Assembly (NCBI GenBank): GCA_900547405.1
Contig: URGL01000008.1
Coordinates: 1 to 58,270, forward strand
DNA: 58,270 nucleotides
From: an uncultured Eubacteriales bacterium
GTDB lineage: Bacteria; Bacillota; Clostridia; Oscillospirales; Oscillospiraceae
Direction: 5' to 3'
Positions 1 through 8,206 of the stretch are shown here, in pieces. The notes below the pieces were generated by a model. The model worked only from the letters and a program-made list of their open reading frames with translations, made no database searches and was not told the DNA's origin. The translations under genes and the position numbers were made by a program. How positions within the stretch are numbered: position 1 is the first letter of the stretch; each line of letters opens with the position of its first letter.

Positions 1-60
1 TCCCCTCCACACCCGCCGCTGCGGCGGCACCCTCTCCAAGCAGGAGAGGGCAGGGGGCTT
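1..60 (+). repeat. Double-hairpin repeat, family 2, copy 1, doubling as a terminator
   Basis: Two successive hairpins. The first is a GC-rich GCCGCTGCGGC type; the second is CCCTCTCC-AAGCA-GGAGAGGG at 30-50, followed by a T-rich stretch at 60-66. The second hairpin recurs exactly at 4716-4736. The T-run suggests it terminates a gene lying to the left of the window. Confidence 0.6.
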
Positions 61-83
61 CTTTTTATAATGAGGTAACACAA

Positions 84-1427
84 ATGAAAAAACTCAAATA
101 CATGGAAGAAAGCGATTTTCTCAAACTCTTTTTCGCCTTCTTCTCCCTGTTCTTTCTGGCGGGAGCTGTGTGTATGCCGGACCGGGCACGGATGATTTCC
201 GGGCTGGCCCAGATCCTGAGCCAGCCCTGCAAGATCCCCACCAACTATTTTTCCGTAGGCGGCTTTTCGGCCACGCTCCTGAATATGGGCCTGGTCTCCC
301 TTATGTGCCTGGGACTCTATGTGGCATTGGGGGCGAAAATGGATGCCACGGCCACCATGGCGCTGATCCTCACGGTGGGCTTCGGCTCCTGGGGCATCAA
401 CATCCAGAATATCTGGCCTACCATCTGGGGAGCCATGCTCTATTGCGCCGTGAAGAAAAAGCCGCTGAAAAACCACGTCTCCGCCATGCTCTTCACCACG
501 GGCATTGCGCCCCTGGTGACGGATATCCTGATCCGGCACCCAATCGACGGTGTGATCGGCTACAGCTGGCCCCGGCTTATCCTGGCGGTCCTGGTGGGCC
601 TGGTCAGCGGCTTCTTTGTCCCGGCAGGGCTGAGCCATTCCCCCAATGTGCACAAGGGCTACAATCTCTACAATGCCGCCTTGCCGGTGGGCATGGGAGC
701 CTTCATCCTCCAGGCCATCCTGTTTGAGACTCTGGGGGTGGACCTGCCCAGCGCTCCGGACACGGAGACCCTGAAGGTGACCTCCAAGGTCATCGCCAAC
801 AGTTACTGGCTCCTTCTCTGCGGCACCTGCGTTTTGGGGGCGGCGCTTATGGGCTGCACGCCGAAGAAGTATTGGGGGCTGCTGAATAGCCCGGAGCGGG
901 TGGCCAGCGTGAGCCACACCCTGGGGAACGATGTGTTCCTGATGAACTTCGGCGTCTTCGGCCTCTTTATTCTGGGCTACTACAATCTGGTGGGAGCCCG
1001 GTTCAGCGGGCCTACCTTCGGCGTTATGTTTTGTATGCTTTCTACCTGCAACTCCGGGTCCCATCCGAAAAACGCCTGGCCAATGCTGCTGGGCTATATC
1101 GTAGCGGTGCCGGTGTGCCGGTGGATCTGTGCCTACATGGGCACGCCCTTTGCCTACCACATCAATGCCCAGGCCATTCTGATTGGGGCCTGCTACACCA
1201 ACGGCATGACCCCCATCGTAGACCGCTACGGCACGGGAGTGGGCTTCCTGGCTGGGGTGCTCCACTTCCTGTTGGTGACCTCTGTGCCCATGCTTCATGG
1301 CGGCTTCTGCCTGTATAACGGCGGCCTGACGGCGGCCTTCATCTGCCTGATCCTGATGCCGACGGCGGAGGAGCTGATCCCCACGAAGGAGCGCAGAAGG
1401 ATGAAGAAACTGGAAAAAAAGAGATAA
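84..1427 (+). CDS. DUF1576 family polytopic membrane protein
   Basis: A 447-residue integral membrane protein with about ten hydrophobic segments across its length and a basic C-terminal tail (EERRRMKKLEKKR-like, roughly residues 430-447). Length and overall sequence, including the YNLYNAALPVGMGAF stretch and the glycine-rich central helices, match the DUF1576 family, whose function is unknown. The start at 84 has a GAGGT Shine-Dalgarno at 73-77. It sits alone between hairpin terminators at 30-66 and 1574-1597, so it is probably monocistronic. A TATAAT lies at 66-71 but has no -35 partner. Family assignment is by recognition; no substrate can be read from the sequence. Confidence 0.8.
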   Translation: MKKLKYMEESDFLKLFFAFFSLFFLAGAVCMPDRARMISGLAQILSQPCKIPTNYFSVGGFSATLLNMGLVSLMCLGLYVALGAKMDATATMALILTVGFGSWGINIQNIWPTIWGAMLYCAVKKKPLKNHVSAMLFTTGIAPLVTDILIRHPIDGVIGYSWPRLILAVLVGLVSGFFVPAGLSHSPNVHKGYNLYNAALPVGMGAFILQAILFETLGVDLPSAPDTETLKVTSKVIANSYWLLLCGTCVLGAALMGCTPKKYWGLLNSPERVASVSHTLGNDVFLMNFGVFGLFILGYYNLVGARFSGPTFGVMFCMLSTCNSGSHPKNAWPMLLGYIVAVPVCRWICAYMGTPFAYHINAQAILIGACYTNGMTPIVDRYGTGVGFLAGVLHFLLVTSVPMLHGGFCLYNGGLTAAFICLILMPTAEELIPTKERRRMKKLEKKR

Positions 1428-1436
1428 GCGTTCCTG

Positions 1437-1598
1437 CGCCCTCGGCCCCGCCGGGGAAGGCTTCCTCCGGCGGGGGCCCCTCATCCGTCCCGGGCTGCGC
1501 CCGGTCCACCTTCCCCGAGGGGGAAGGCTTCCTCCGGCGGGGGCCCCACGCCCGTCAGGGCTTCGCCCTGCCACCCTCTCCCGGGAGAGGGTTTTTGC
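1437..1598 (+). repeat. Tandem double-hairpin repeats, family 2, copy 2, ending in a terminator
   Basis: A 160-bp block of stacked hairpins after the DUF1576 gene. A 28-bp sequence occurs twice exactly, at 1453-1480 and 1520-1547. It includes a CCGGGCTGCGCCCGG stem, a CAGGGCTTCGCCCTG stem and a final perfect CCCTCTCCC-GGGAGAGGG palindrome at 1574-1591 followed by TTTTT. The last hairpin is a convincing intrinsic terminator. Confidence 0.7.
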
Positions 1599-1634
1599 GT
1601 TTTTTAAGATTTCCTAAAGAATCCCGATATCCTA

Positions 1635-1663
1635 TTGACGGCACCTATAACGGGTGCTATAGT
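1635..1663 (+). promoter_or_regulatory. Promoter of the GntR/ABC operon with a palindrome in its spacer
   Basis: TTGACG at 1635-1640 and TATAGT at 1658-1663, 17 bp apart, with TGC directly before the -10. The whole spacer is GCACC-N7-GGTGC (1641-1657), an inverted repeat placed where a bound repressor would block RNA polymerase. The GntR protein encoded just downstream is the obvious candidate to bind it (inference). Confidence 0.75.
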
Positions 1664-1709
1664 ATCCGTATTAGTACACTTCATACGCACCGAAAAAGGA
1701 GGCTAGGCT

Positions 1710-2075
1710 ATGCTGCATTTGGATTATCGGGACATTCGTCCCATTTATGCCCAGATCACAGACGAGGTCCGGCAGCAGATCGCGGCGGGAGTGCTGGTGC
1801 AGGGAGACAAGCTGCCAAGCGTAAGAGAGCTGGCGGTGGAGCTGTCCATCAATCCCAATACCATCCAGCGGGCCTACCGGCAGCTGGAGATGGAGGGCTG
1901 GATCGCTACGGTGCCCGGCAAGGGCTGCTTCGTCTGCGGACGGCCTATGGAGGATCCTCGGGAGGAGCTGAAGCTGCTGCAGGCCTTCGAGGACACGGTA
2001 AAAAAGCTCTTGTCTATGGGCTATACGCCTCAGGAGCTGGAACAAAAGTTGACGGAGGCAATGGATCATGCTTGA
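1710..2075 (+). CDS. GntR family transcriptional regulator, YtrA subfamily
   Basis: A 121-residue DNA-binding regulator. Residues about 10-75 form the winged helix-turn-helix of the GntR family (QITDEVRQQIAAGVL; LPSVRELAVELSINPNTIQR; the wing ends GKGCFV). The short C-terminal part, about 45 residues with no ligand-binding domain, is typical of the YtrA subfamily, whose genes usually sit in front of ABC exporter genes as here. AAAGGAGG lies 7 nt before the ATG. The stop overlaps the next start by 8 nt, so translation is probably coupled. It likely represses its own operon through the palindrome at 1641-1657; the inducer is unknown, and cell-envelope stress is common in this subfamily. Confidence 0.9.
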   Translation: MLHLDYRDIRPIYAQITDEVRQQIAAGVLVQGDKLPSVRELAVELSINPNTIQRAYRQLEMEGWIATVPGKGCFVCGRPMEDPREELKLLQAFEDTVKKLLSMGYTPQELEQKLTEAMDHA

Positions 2076-2949
2076 AATGAAGAATGTGGTAAAGACCTTC
2101 GACGCATTCCGTGCGCTGGACCAGTTGACCTTGACGGTGCCGAAAGGCGCGATTTACGGCCTGGTGGGGCCAAACGGGGCGGGGAAGACCACGGCCATCA
2201 GGCACTTGACCGGGGTCTACCGGCCAGACAGCGGCACCGTGACGCTGGACGGGATGCCCATTGACGAAAATCTGCCCGTCAAGGAAAAAATCTGCTGTGT
2301 GGCGGACGAGCCCTTCTATTTCCCGGGGGCAAGCCTTCTGGACATGGAGCGCTTTTATGCCGGGATCTACCCCAGGTTTGACAAAAAGCGCTTTGACGAG
2401 CTTCAGGACATTTTCCAATTGCCCCGGCGAAATCCCATCCGCCGGTTCAGCAAGGGGATGCAGAAGCAGGCGGCCTTTCACCTGACCCTGGCTACCCACG
2501 CCCAGTATCTGATTCTGGACGAGCCTGTGGATGGGCTGGACCCTGTCATGCGGCGGCAGGTCTGGAGCCTGATGCTGGACGATGTGACCCGGCACGGCAC
2601 CACGGTGCTGGTGTCCTCCCACAACCTCCGGGAGCTGGAGGACATCTGCGACCATGTGGGCATCATGAAAAAGGGAAAGATGCTGGTGGAGCGGAGCCTG
2701 GCGGATATGCAGGGCAGCACCGTAAAGCTGCAAATGGTGGGGGAGGCTCCCCGGGAGCTGAATATTCTCCACAAGGCTTCTTCCGGCCGGCTGAATACCT
2801 ATATTGTTCGGGGCAGCATCCCCAGGGTCCAGGCGGCGGTGGAGCGGCTGAATCCGGCATACTTCGATATTTTGCCTCTGTCTCTGGAAGAGATATTTAT
2901 TTATGAACTGGGAGGTGCGGACCATGAAGCTGAAGGTCTCCTTCTGTAA
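2068..2949 (+). CDS. ABC transporter ATP-binding protein
   Basis: A 293-residue nucleotide-binding subunit. Walker A is GPNGAGKTT (residues 34-42), the signature is the degenerate FSKGM (127-131, in place of LSGGQ) and Walker B is LILDEP (148-153), followed by the D-loop GLD and a switch histidine in SSHNLRELE. The C-terminal ~70 residues form the extra domain usual in YtrB/CcmA-like exporter ATPases. It pairs with the permease gene that overlaps its 3' end. A GntR-ATPase-permease order points to an exporter or sensor responding to membrane-active compounds; the substrate cannot be told from sequence. Confidence 0.92.
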   Translation: MLEMKNVVKTFDAFRALDQLTLTVPKGAIYGLVGPNGAGKTTAIRHLTGVYRPDSGTVTLDGMPIDENLPVKEKICCVADEPFYFPGASLLDMERFYAGIYPRFDKKRFDELQDIFQLPRRNPIRRFSKGMQKQAAFHLTLATHAQYLILDEPVDGLDPVMRRQVWSLMLDDVTRHGTTVLVSSHNLRELEDICDHVGIMKKGKMLVERSLADMQGSTVKLQMVGEAPRELNILHKASSGRLNTYIVRGSIPRVQAAVERLNPAYFDILPLSLEEIFIYELGGADHEAEGLLL

Positions 2950-4708
2950 CAAGACGGTCCTGAGGACGGATATTTCCCGCTATGCGCCCCTGTGGGGAGG
3001 CTACAGCCTGATGCTTGCGGTGCTGGTGCTCATGTTTTTGGGCGGCGGCGGGGAAGATAGGGACTGGGCCTATACCAGCCTGGTGGTCATGTTCTCCAAG
3101 CGGGCAGGGCAGATGGCGCTGATCAATGGCTTCTACGCCCTCGTTGTGGTCCAGGCCCTGTGGGGGGATCTGCTGGCACCTCGGATGTGCAATTCTCTCC
3201 ACGCCATGCCCGTGACCCGGGACGGATATTTTGGAGCCCATTTGGTGGCGGCGCTGCTCTTCGCCCTGATTCCCAATGTGCTGGTCTATGGCATTGCCGC
3301 TCTGCTGGTGCCCTCCGCCGTTGCCCAGGCGGCGCTGCTGACCCTGGGTGCCGCCTGCCTGCAGTACATTTTTTATCTGGGCGCGGCTCTGGTGTCCGTG
3401 CAGCTGGCGGGAAACCGGGTCGGTATGGTGCTGGCCTATGGCCTGGTGAATTTCCTGGTCATCCTGCTGTACTGGTTCTGCAGCGAGGTTTTTGTGCCGC
3501 TGATCTATGGCCTGAAGCTGGATGTGACCTGGATCACCCGCATCTGTCCTACGGTGGCTATGTACCAGGGCAGCTACTTTGAACCGAGAGGTTACTATAA
3601 CAACACGATCTTCCCCTATGTATACCAGGGCATCGAGAGGGGAGAGCTGTTCTCCCATGCCATCCTCTGCGCGCTTTTTGGCCTGGTGCTCATAGGCGCT
3701 GCTCAGCTGCTCTACCGCAGAAGGAAGCTGGAGGTGGCGGGGGACCTGCTGGCCTACCGGGCGCTGTCGCCTGTGTTTCTGGTGCTGTATACCCTGATGG
3801 TGGCGGCCTTTGTCCACCTGGGGGTGAAGCGGTACGCCAGCGGCAGCATTTCCCAGTATTTCTTCCTGCCCCTGGGGCTGCTGGCAGGCTATGTGTCCGG
3901 CCTCATGCTCCTGCGGCGGACCAGCCGGGTGTTCCGCAAGCGCTTGCTGATCCCGCTGGTGGGGATCCTGGCCATGTGCGCCCTGGCGGTAGGCGCTACC
4001 TATGTAGATCTTTTCGGTGTCATCCGCCGGGTGCCGGAAGGGTCGGAGATACTCTCTGTCACTGTGCAGCCTCTGAATTCTGCCCGCTATATGGATGAAG
4101 GCCTGGTCCTGACAGAGCAGGAGGACATCCAGGCGGCCATTGACTACCAGCGGGACTCTCTGGTCGGCTGGAAGCGGCAGGTGCTGGATTCCCTGCTTCA
4201 GAAGGATGGCTGCTGGAGCCCTCAGAACTACCTCAATGTACGGCTGACCTACAAGCTGACAAACGGCAGAACCATGATCCGGGAGTATCCCCTCCGGTCG
4301 GACCTGGCGGCCTTTGGCAGTTTTAAAAAGATCCTGTCCCGGCCGGAGCTGGTTTTCGGTGTAACGCCGGAGAAGCTGCGGGAGCAGATCAATCGGGCGG
4401 AGGACATCAGCTATACCGTCTGGTCCTCGGAAAAGGGGGCTGACAACAGCTATTTCTTTATTGAAGCCCGGCAAGGTCTGGCTGATGCCATCCTGGCGGA
4501 CTGCGCCGAGGGAACCATGCTGAATTACGACTTTTGGAATGAGACCTACGGAAATGCCGGGGCCAATAACCCTGTCGGCTCTCTGAACATCAACGGAGAC
4601 ACCCGGTCCAATACGGATTACTATTACTACTGGTGCACGATCTCTCTGGACACCGTCCACACCCTCCGGTGGCTTGAGAGCCACCCGGGGACACAGAGCT
4701 ACGGCTAA
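2924..4708 (+). CDS. ABC transporter permease, exporter type
   Basis: A 594-residue membrane subunit for the preceding ATPase. About nine or ten hydrophobic segments lie in the first 370 residues; the remaining ~220 are hydrophilic and contain a run of tyrosines near the end. The ATG at 2924 is preferred over one at 2903 because GGGAGGTG lies 7 nt upstream; the upstream ATG would be within the ribosome binding site region. The reading frame overlaps the end of the ATPase gene by 26 nt. A hairpin with a T-run at 4715-4748 ends the operon. Family resemblance is to large YtrC/YtrD-like or ABC-2-like permeases (moderate certainty). Confidence 0.8.
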   Translation: MKLKVSFCNKTVLRTDISRYAPLWGGYSLMLAVLVLMFLGGGGEDRDWAYTSLVVMFSKRAGQMALINGFYALVVVQALWGDLLAPRMCNSLHAMPVTRDGYFGAHLVAALLFALIPNVLVYGIAALLVPSAVAQAALLTLGAACLQYIFYLGAALVSVQLAGNRVGMVLAYGLVNFLVILLYWFCSEVFVPLIYGLKLDVTWITRICPTVAMYQGSYFEPRGYYNNTIFPYVYQGIERGELFSHAILCALFGLVLIGAAQLLYRRRKLEVAGDLLAYRALSPVFLVLYTLMVAAFVHLGVKRYASGSISQYFFLPLGLLAGYVSGLMLLRRTSRVFRKRLLIPLVGILAMCALAVGATYVDLFGVIRRVPEGSEILSVTVQPLNSARYMDEGLVLTEQEDIQAAIDYQRDSLVGWKRQVLDSLLQKDGCWSPQNYLNVRLTYKLTNGRTMIREYPLRSDLAAFGSFKKILSRPELVFGVTPEKLREQINRAEDISYTVWSSEKGADNSYFFIEARQGLADAILADCAEGTMLNYDFWNETYGNAGANNPVGSLNINGDTRSNTDYYYYWCTISLDTVHTLRWLESHPGTQSYG

Positions 4709-4714
4709 GGTGCT

Positions 4715-4748
4715 GCCCTCTCCAAGCAGGAGAGGGCGGCCCTTTTTC
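4715..4748 (+). terminator. Intrinsic terminator of the GntR/ABC operon
   Basis: GCCCTCTCC-AAGCA-GGAGAGGGC (4715-4737) followed by CTTTTTCTT. It is the same hairpin sequence as at 30-50, so this terminator is also a copy of the family 2 repeat. Confidence 0.8.
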
Positions 4749-4751
4749 TTC

Positions 4752-4780
4752 GTGACTTTATTCCGGATCTATGCTATAAT
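4752..4780 (+). promoter_or_regulatory. Promoter of the glycosyltransferase cluster
   Basis: GTGACT (4752-4757, 4 of 6 matches), 17-bp spacer, perfect TATAAT (4775-4780) with an upstream TG making an extended -10. The predicted start is near 4787, just before the GGGAGGGG ribosome binding site. Confidence 0.7.
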
Positions 4781-4805
4781 ATCCCCAAAAAGGGAGGGGA
4801 AAACC

Positions 4806-5843
4806 ATGGCAAAAAAGGTCCTGCACGTTCTCAGCGATGTGTTTTTCAGCGGGGCGGAGAATATGGTCTGCCAGATCGTGGATATGTTCCGGGGAGAGTA
4901 CGATATGGTGTATGTGTCCCCGGATGGGCCCATCCGTCAGGCTCTGGAGGCGAGGCTCGTGGCCTATCGGCCCATTGCTGCCGTAACGCCGAAGGAAATC
5001 CGGCGGGTGATGGCCGAGGAGAAGCCGGACATTGTCCATGCCCACGATATGAAGGCCTCCTTCGCCGCGGCGCTGGCCTGCGGCAGAACGCCCTTGGTTT
5101 CCCATATCCACAATAACGGCTTCGACTCCCGGAAGGTTTCTCCCAAGACCCTGGCTTACCTGCTGGTCAGCGGGAAATTCCGGCACATCTTCTGGGTGTC
5201 TCCCTCTGCCATGAAGAGCTTCCGGTTCTACGGGGCGGTGAAGGACAAGTCCACGGTCCTGGGGAACGTGATCCGCATGGATACCCTCCGGGAGAAGGCG
5301 GAGGCGGCGGAAAACCAGACCCCCTATGACATTCTCTTCCTGGGCCGGATGTCTGAGCCCAAAAATCCCCTGCGGCTGGTGAAGGTCCTGAATCTGGTCC
5401 ACGACCGGTACCCCCGGCTCCAGGCGGCCATTGTGGGCAAGGGAGACCTGGAGCCCCAGGTCCGGAAGGCCATTGCTGAAACCGGAGCGGAAGCCTATAT
5501 CCATCTTTTGGGATACCAGGAGAATGGCTACGGATTGCTGAAAAACGCCAGGCTCATGATCATGACCTCTCTCTGGGAGGGGACCCCCATGTGCGCTCTG
5601 GAGGCCATGGCCTTGGGTGTGCCCATTGTCTCCACTCCGGTGGACGGCCTGTGCGATCTGGTGGAGCCGGGGAAGACCGGCTTTTTGGAAAGCGAGGACC
5701 AGGCCCTGGCAGACCGGTGCGCCCAGATCATCCGGGACGCCGGACTCAGAGCGGAGCTGTCCCGAAACACGCTGGAAAAGGCGGATATTGTTCTGGACCT
5801 AGAAAGCTATCAAAACGAACTCAGAAAAGTATACGAGGAATAA
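4806..5843 (+). CDS. Glycosyltransferase, GT4-like (GT-B fold)
   Basis: A 345-residue cytoplasmic sugar transferase. The N-terminal half has the GT4 opening VLHVLSDVFFSGAENMV and HAHDMKAS. The C-terminal half has the donor-binding motif E-x7-E in EGTPMCALEAMALGVPI near residues 257-273. There is no membrane segment. The ATG at 4806 follows AAAGGGAGGGG; an in-frame upstream ATG (4674) lies inside the previous gene and is rejected. It is the first gene of a four-glycosyltransferase run, suggesting assembly of a cell-surface polysaccharide, glycolipid or wall polymer. Acceptor and donor sugars cannot be inferred. Confidence 0.88.
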   Translation: MAKKVLHVLSDVFFSGAENMVCQIVDMFRGEYDMVYVSPDGPIRQALEARLVAYRPIAAVTPKEIRRVMAEEKPDIVHAHDMKASFAAALACGRTPLVSHIHNNGFDSRKVSPKTLAYLLVSGKFRHIFWVSPSAMKSFRFYGAVKDKSTVLGNVIRMDTLREKAEAAENQTPYDILFLGRMSEPKNPLRLVKVLNLVHDRYPRLQAAIVGKGDLEPQVRKAIAETGAEAYIHLLGYQENGYGLLKNARLMIMTSLWEGTPMCALEAMALGVPIVSTPVDGLCDLVEPGKTGFLESEDQALADRCAQIIRDAGLRAELSRNTLEKADIVLDLESYQNELRKVYEE

Positions 5844-5865
5844 GACCTTCCCCCAGGGGAAGGTC
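5844..5865 (+). repeat. Hairpin repeat between the two GT4 genes, family 2, copy
   Basis: GACCTTCCCC-CA-GGGGAAGGTC, a near-perfect palindrome starting immediately after the stop codon. No T-run follows, so it probably does not terminate fully. It is the CTTCCCC half-unit of the repeat family seen at 1-60, 1437-1598 and 8040-8165. Confidence 0.55.
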
Positions 5866-5886
5866 AGGCACTTGAGGTGAAAAACA

Positions 5887-6957
5887 ATGAACATCCTACA
5901 GATCGTGCCCTCCTTCGAGGTGGGCGGGGCGGAGACCATGTGTGTAGGACTCTGCCTGGAGCTGCGCAAGCTGGGCCACAGCGTCACTGCCGTCAGTCTG
6001 TCTGCCGCCCAGAGCAAGCTGACCCGGGACCTGACAGAGGCCGGGGTGGAGCTGCGGCTCCTGGGCAAGGGGCCGGGGATGGACCTGAGCTGCGTGTCCC
6101 GGCTCCGGGCCGTCATCCGGGAGGTCAGGCCCCAGGTGATCCATACCCATCTGCATGCCCTGAAGTATGCTGCTCTGGCATTGGGCGGGGGGAAGGTCCC
6201 CATCCTGCATACCGTACACAATCAGGCGGAGGCAGAGGCGGTGAAGCTGGATCAGCTCATTGCAAGATACCTGTTCCACTCCGGCAAAGCCACTCCGGTG
6301 GCCCTCAGCGGGGAGATACAGGCCTCTGTTGTGGCCCTATACGGTCTGCCGGAGAGCCGGGTGCCTGTGGTGTGCAACGGCATCGATTTGGACCGGTGCC
6401 TGCGCAAAACGGAGTATGGCCTCCACTATCCTCCGCGGCTCATTCACGTAGGCCGGTTTTACCCTCAGAAAAACCATGAGGCCATGCTGGAGGCTCTGCG
6501 GATATTGAAGATCCAGGGCCTTCGCCCCCAGCTGATCTGCTACGGAGATGGGCCGGAGCTTCCGGAAATCAAGCGGAAAACCCTGGAAATGGGTCTTGAG
6601 AAGCAGGTGACCTTTGGGGGCCTTTGCGATGATGTGTTTCCCAAGCTTTCCCGGGCCGATGTGTTCCTGCTGCCGTCCAAATGGGAGGGCATCCCCATGA
6701 CGGTCATCGAGGCTATGGGCACGGGTCTGCCGGTCATTGCCTCCCGGGTAGGGGGACTGCCGGACATGATCGAGGACGGGAAGGAAGGGCTGCTGATTCG
6801 CCCCACCCCCCAGGCTCTGGCGGAGGCCCTTTCGAAGCTGCTGGTCAGTGAAGAACTGCGCCAGGCTCTGGGCACCGCCGCTGTGGAGGCCGCCCAGAGG
6901 TTCAGCGTCCAGACCATGGCGAGGAAATACGAAGCACTGTACGAGGAGAGAGCATGA
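5887..6957 (+). CDS. Glycosyltransferase, GT4-like (GT-B fold)
   Basis: A 356-residue glycosyltransferase. It opens MNILQIVPSFEVGGAETM, the usual GT4 glycine-rich start, has HTHLHALKY in the acceptor domain, and in the C-terminal Rossmann domain shows VGRFYPQKNHEAM, CYGDGPE and the E-x7-E motif EGIPMTVIEAMGTGLPV. It resembles capsule or exopolysaccharide glycosyltransferases. GAGGTG lies about 8 nt before the ATG. The final ATGA overlaps the next gene (4 nt), indicating a tight operon with the GT2 gene. Substrates unknown. Confidence 0.9.
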   Translation: MNILQIVPSFEVGGAETMCVGLCLELRKLGHSVTAVSLSAAQSKLTRDLTEAGVELRLLGKGPGMDLSCVSRLRAVIREVRPQVIHTHLHALKYAALALGGGKVPILHTVHNQAEAEAVKLDQLIARYLFHSGKATPVALSGEIQASVVALYGLPESRVPVVCNGIDLDRCLRKTEYGLHYPPRLIHVGRFYPQKNHEAMLEALRILKIQGLRPQLICYGDGPELPEIKRKTLEMGLEKQVTFGGLCDDVFPKLSRADVFLLPSKWEGIPMTVIEAMGTGLPVIASRVGGLPDMIEDGKEGLLIRPTPQALAEALSKLLVSEELRQALGTAAVEAAQRFSVQTMARKYEALYEERA

Positions 6958-8039
6958 AGGCAGCAAAACTTTTGCGGGAGGGGTGCCGGACGGCGGCGAA
7001 CCTCCTGCGGCCCAGGATGAATATGACCGAAGGGTTTGAGACCCTGGAATCCCTCTGGCCGGATACAAAGGGAGAATGCTATGTAGACCGCCCGGCGGAC
7101 TGGCTGACACCGGAGAAGCCTGTGGCTCTCAGCGTCATCATTCCCGCCTATAATAACGCCCCCTTCCTGCGGGGCTGCCTGGACTCGGTGCTGGGCCAGG
7201 CAACCGGCTTCTCCTTTGAGGCCATCGTCATTGACGACGGCTCTACGGATGAGACGGCAGAAATACTGACGGAATACGCAGGCCGGATCCTTGCCATTCG
7301 CCAGGAAAACAAAGGCCATTCCGGAGCCCGGAATGCCGGACTGGAAATCTGCCGGGGGGAGTACATCCTCTTTCACGACAGCGACGACACCCTGTGCCCT
7401 GGGGCGCTGGAGGCGCTGATGACCTGCGCCAAAGAGAAAAACGCCGACATTGTGGCGGGGGGCTACGACTGCAAGCCCCAGGAGGGAGAGCCCTATCCGG
7501 GGCTCAGATTTCCGGCGGCGGAGGTGACGGATCCGGAAACCGTCCCCGGCATGACCTGCGGCAAGATTTTCAGACGGTCCCTCTTCGCCCACTGCCGGTT
7601 CCCTTTGGGCTACTGGTACGAGGATTCGGTCATCTGCCAGATTCTGCTGCCTCTGGCGAAGAGGATCTACACCGTAGAAGCGCCGGTGTTTACCTATTTA
7701 CTGAACCCCCAGGGGGTCTCAGCCGCCTCCCAGGGAAAGAAAAAGGCGGTGGAGAGCCTGTATGTGACAAGAGCCTTGCTGGCGGAGAAGCCGAAGTTCG
7801 GCCTGCCCTGGGACGAGGCCGCCTATCGGCATTTCCTCCACATGGTCCTGCTGACCTATCACCGGACCAGGCTCCTGGATAAAGAAATATCCTACGCCGT
7901 GTTTTTGGGCCAAAGGCAGCTGCAAAAACAGTATTTTGCGGGGGTGACTCCCTCTGATCCCGCTTTGGCGGCAGCCCTGGAGCAGGGCAATTATCGGAAA
8001 TACCTGTGGCTGTGCGAAACCCTGTGGTTACGGCCATAA
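6954..8039 (+). CDS. Glycosyltransferase family 2 protein
   Basis: A 361-residue GT-A fold transferase. The catalytic domain begins about residue 58 after an unusual ~55-residue N-terminal extension. It has SVIIPAYNNAPFL, VIDDGSTDET, the GHSGARNAGLE loop and the metal-binding DxD as HDSDD near residue 143. The C-terminal ~130 residues are a helical acceptor region without an obvious transmembrane segment. The ATGA overlap with the preceding gene supports co-translation. Likely adds a sugar to the same surface glycan as its neighbours (inference). Confidence 0.88.
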   Translation: MKAAKLLREGCRTAANLLRPRMNMTEGFETLESLWPDTKGECYVDRPADWLTPEKPVALSVIIPAYNNAPFLRGCLDSVLGQATGFSFEAIVIDDGSTDETAEILTEYAGRILAIRQENKGHSGARNAGLEICRGEYILFHDSDDTLCPGALEALMTCAKEKNADIVAGGYDCKPQEGEPYPGLRFPAAEVTDPETVPGMTCGKIFRRSLFAHCRFPLGYWYEDSVICQILLPLAKRIYTVEAPVFTYLLNPQGVSAASQGKKKAVESLYVTRALLAEKPKFGLPWDEAAYRHFLHMVLLTYHRTRLLDKEISYAVFLGQRQLQKQYFAGVTPSDPALAAALEQGNYRKYLWLCETLWLRP

Positions 8040-8165
8040 AAACCCTCTCCTTCGGAGAGGGTGGACCGGCGAAGCCGGGACGGGTGTGGGGCGGTACAAC
8101 GTTCAACTTGGTGCCGCCCCTCATCCGCCGCTGAGGCGGCACCTTCCCCCAAGGGAAGGCAGGGA
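8038..8165. repeat. Inverted pair of double-hairpin repeats, family 2
   Basis: Two copies of the modular repeat in opposite orientation between the GT2 genes. The left copy is ACCCTCTCC-TTC-GGAGAGGGT (8042-8062) plus a CCGGCGAAGCCGG stem. The right copy has CCTCATCCGCCG, a GCCGCTGAGGCGGC stem and CCTTCCCCCAAGGGAAGG. The stems differ in sequence from the copies at 1-60 and 1437-1598 but keep their pairing. No protein-coding frame is convincing here. Confidence 0.65.
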
Positions 8166-8206
8166 CTGCGGCCCTTGGGCTGTTATAGAATTTGGAGGCA
8201 ATGCCT

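Noticed and set aside
66..71. TATAAT before DUF1576 as its promoter
   Set aside because: No -35 at any acceptable distance, and the start would fall inside or after the ribosome binding site.
1437..1598. CRISPR array from repeated GC-rich units
   Set aside because: Only two exact copies of the 28-bp unit, no uniform spacers and no cas genes; they are hairpin repeats ending in a terminator.
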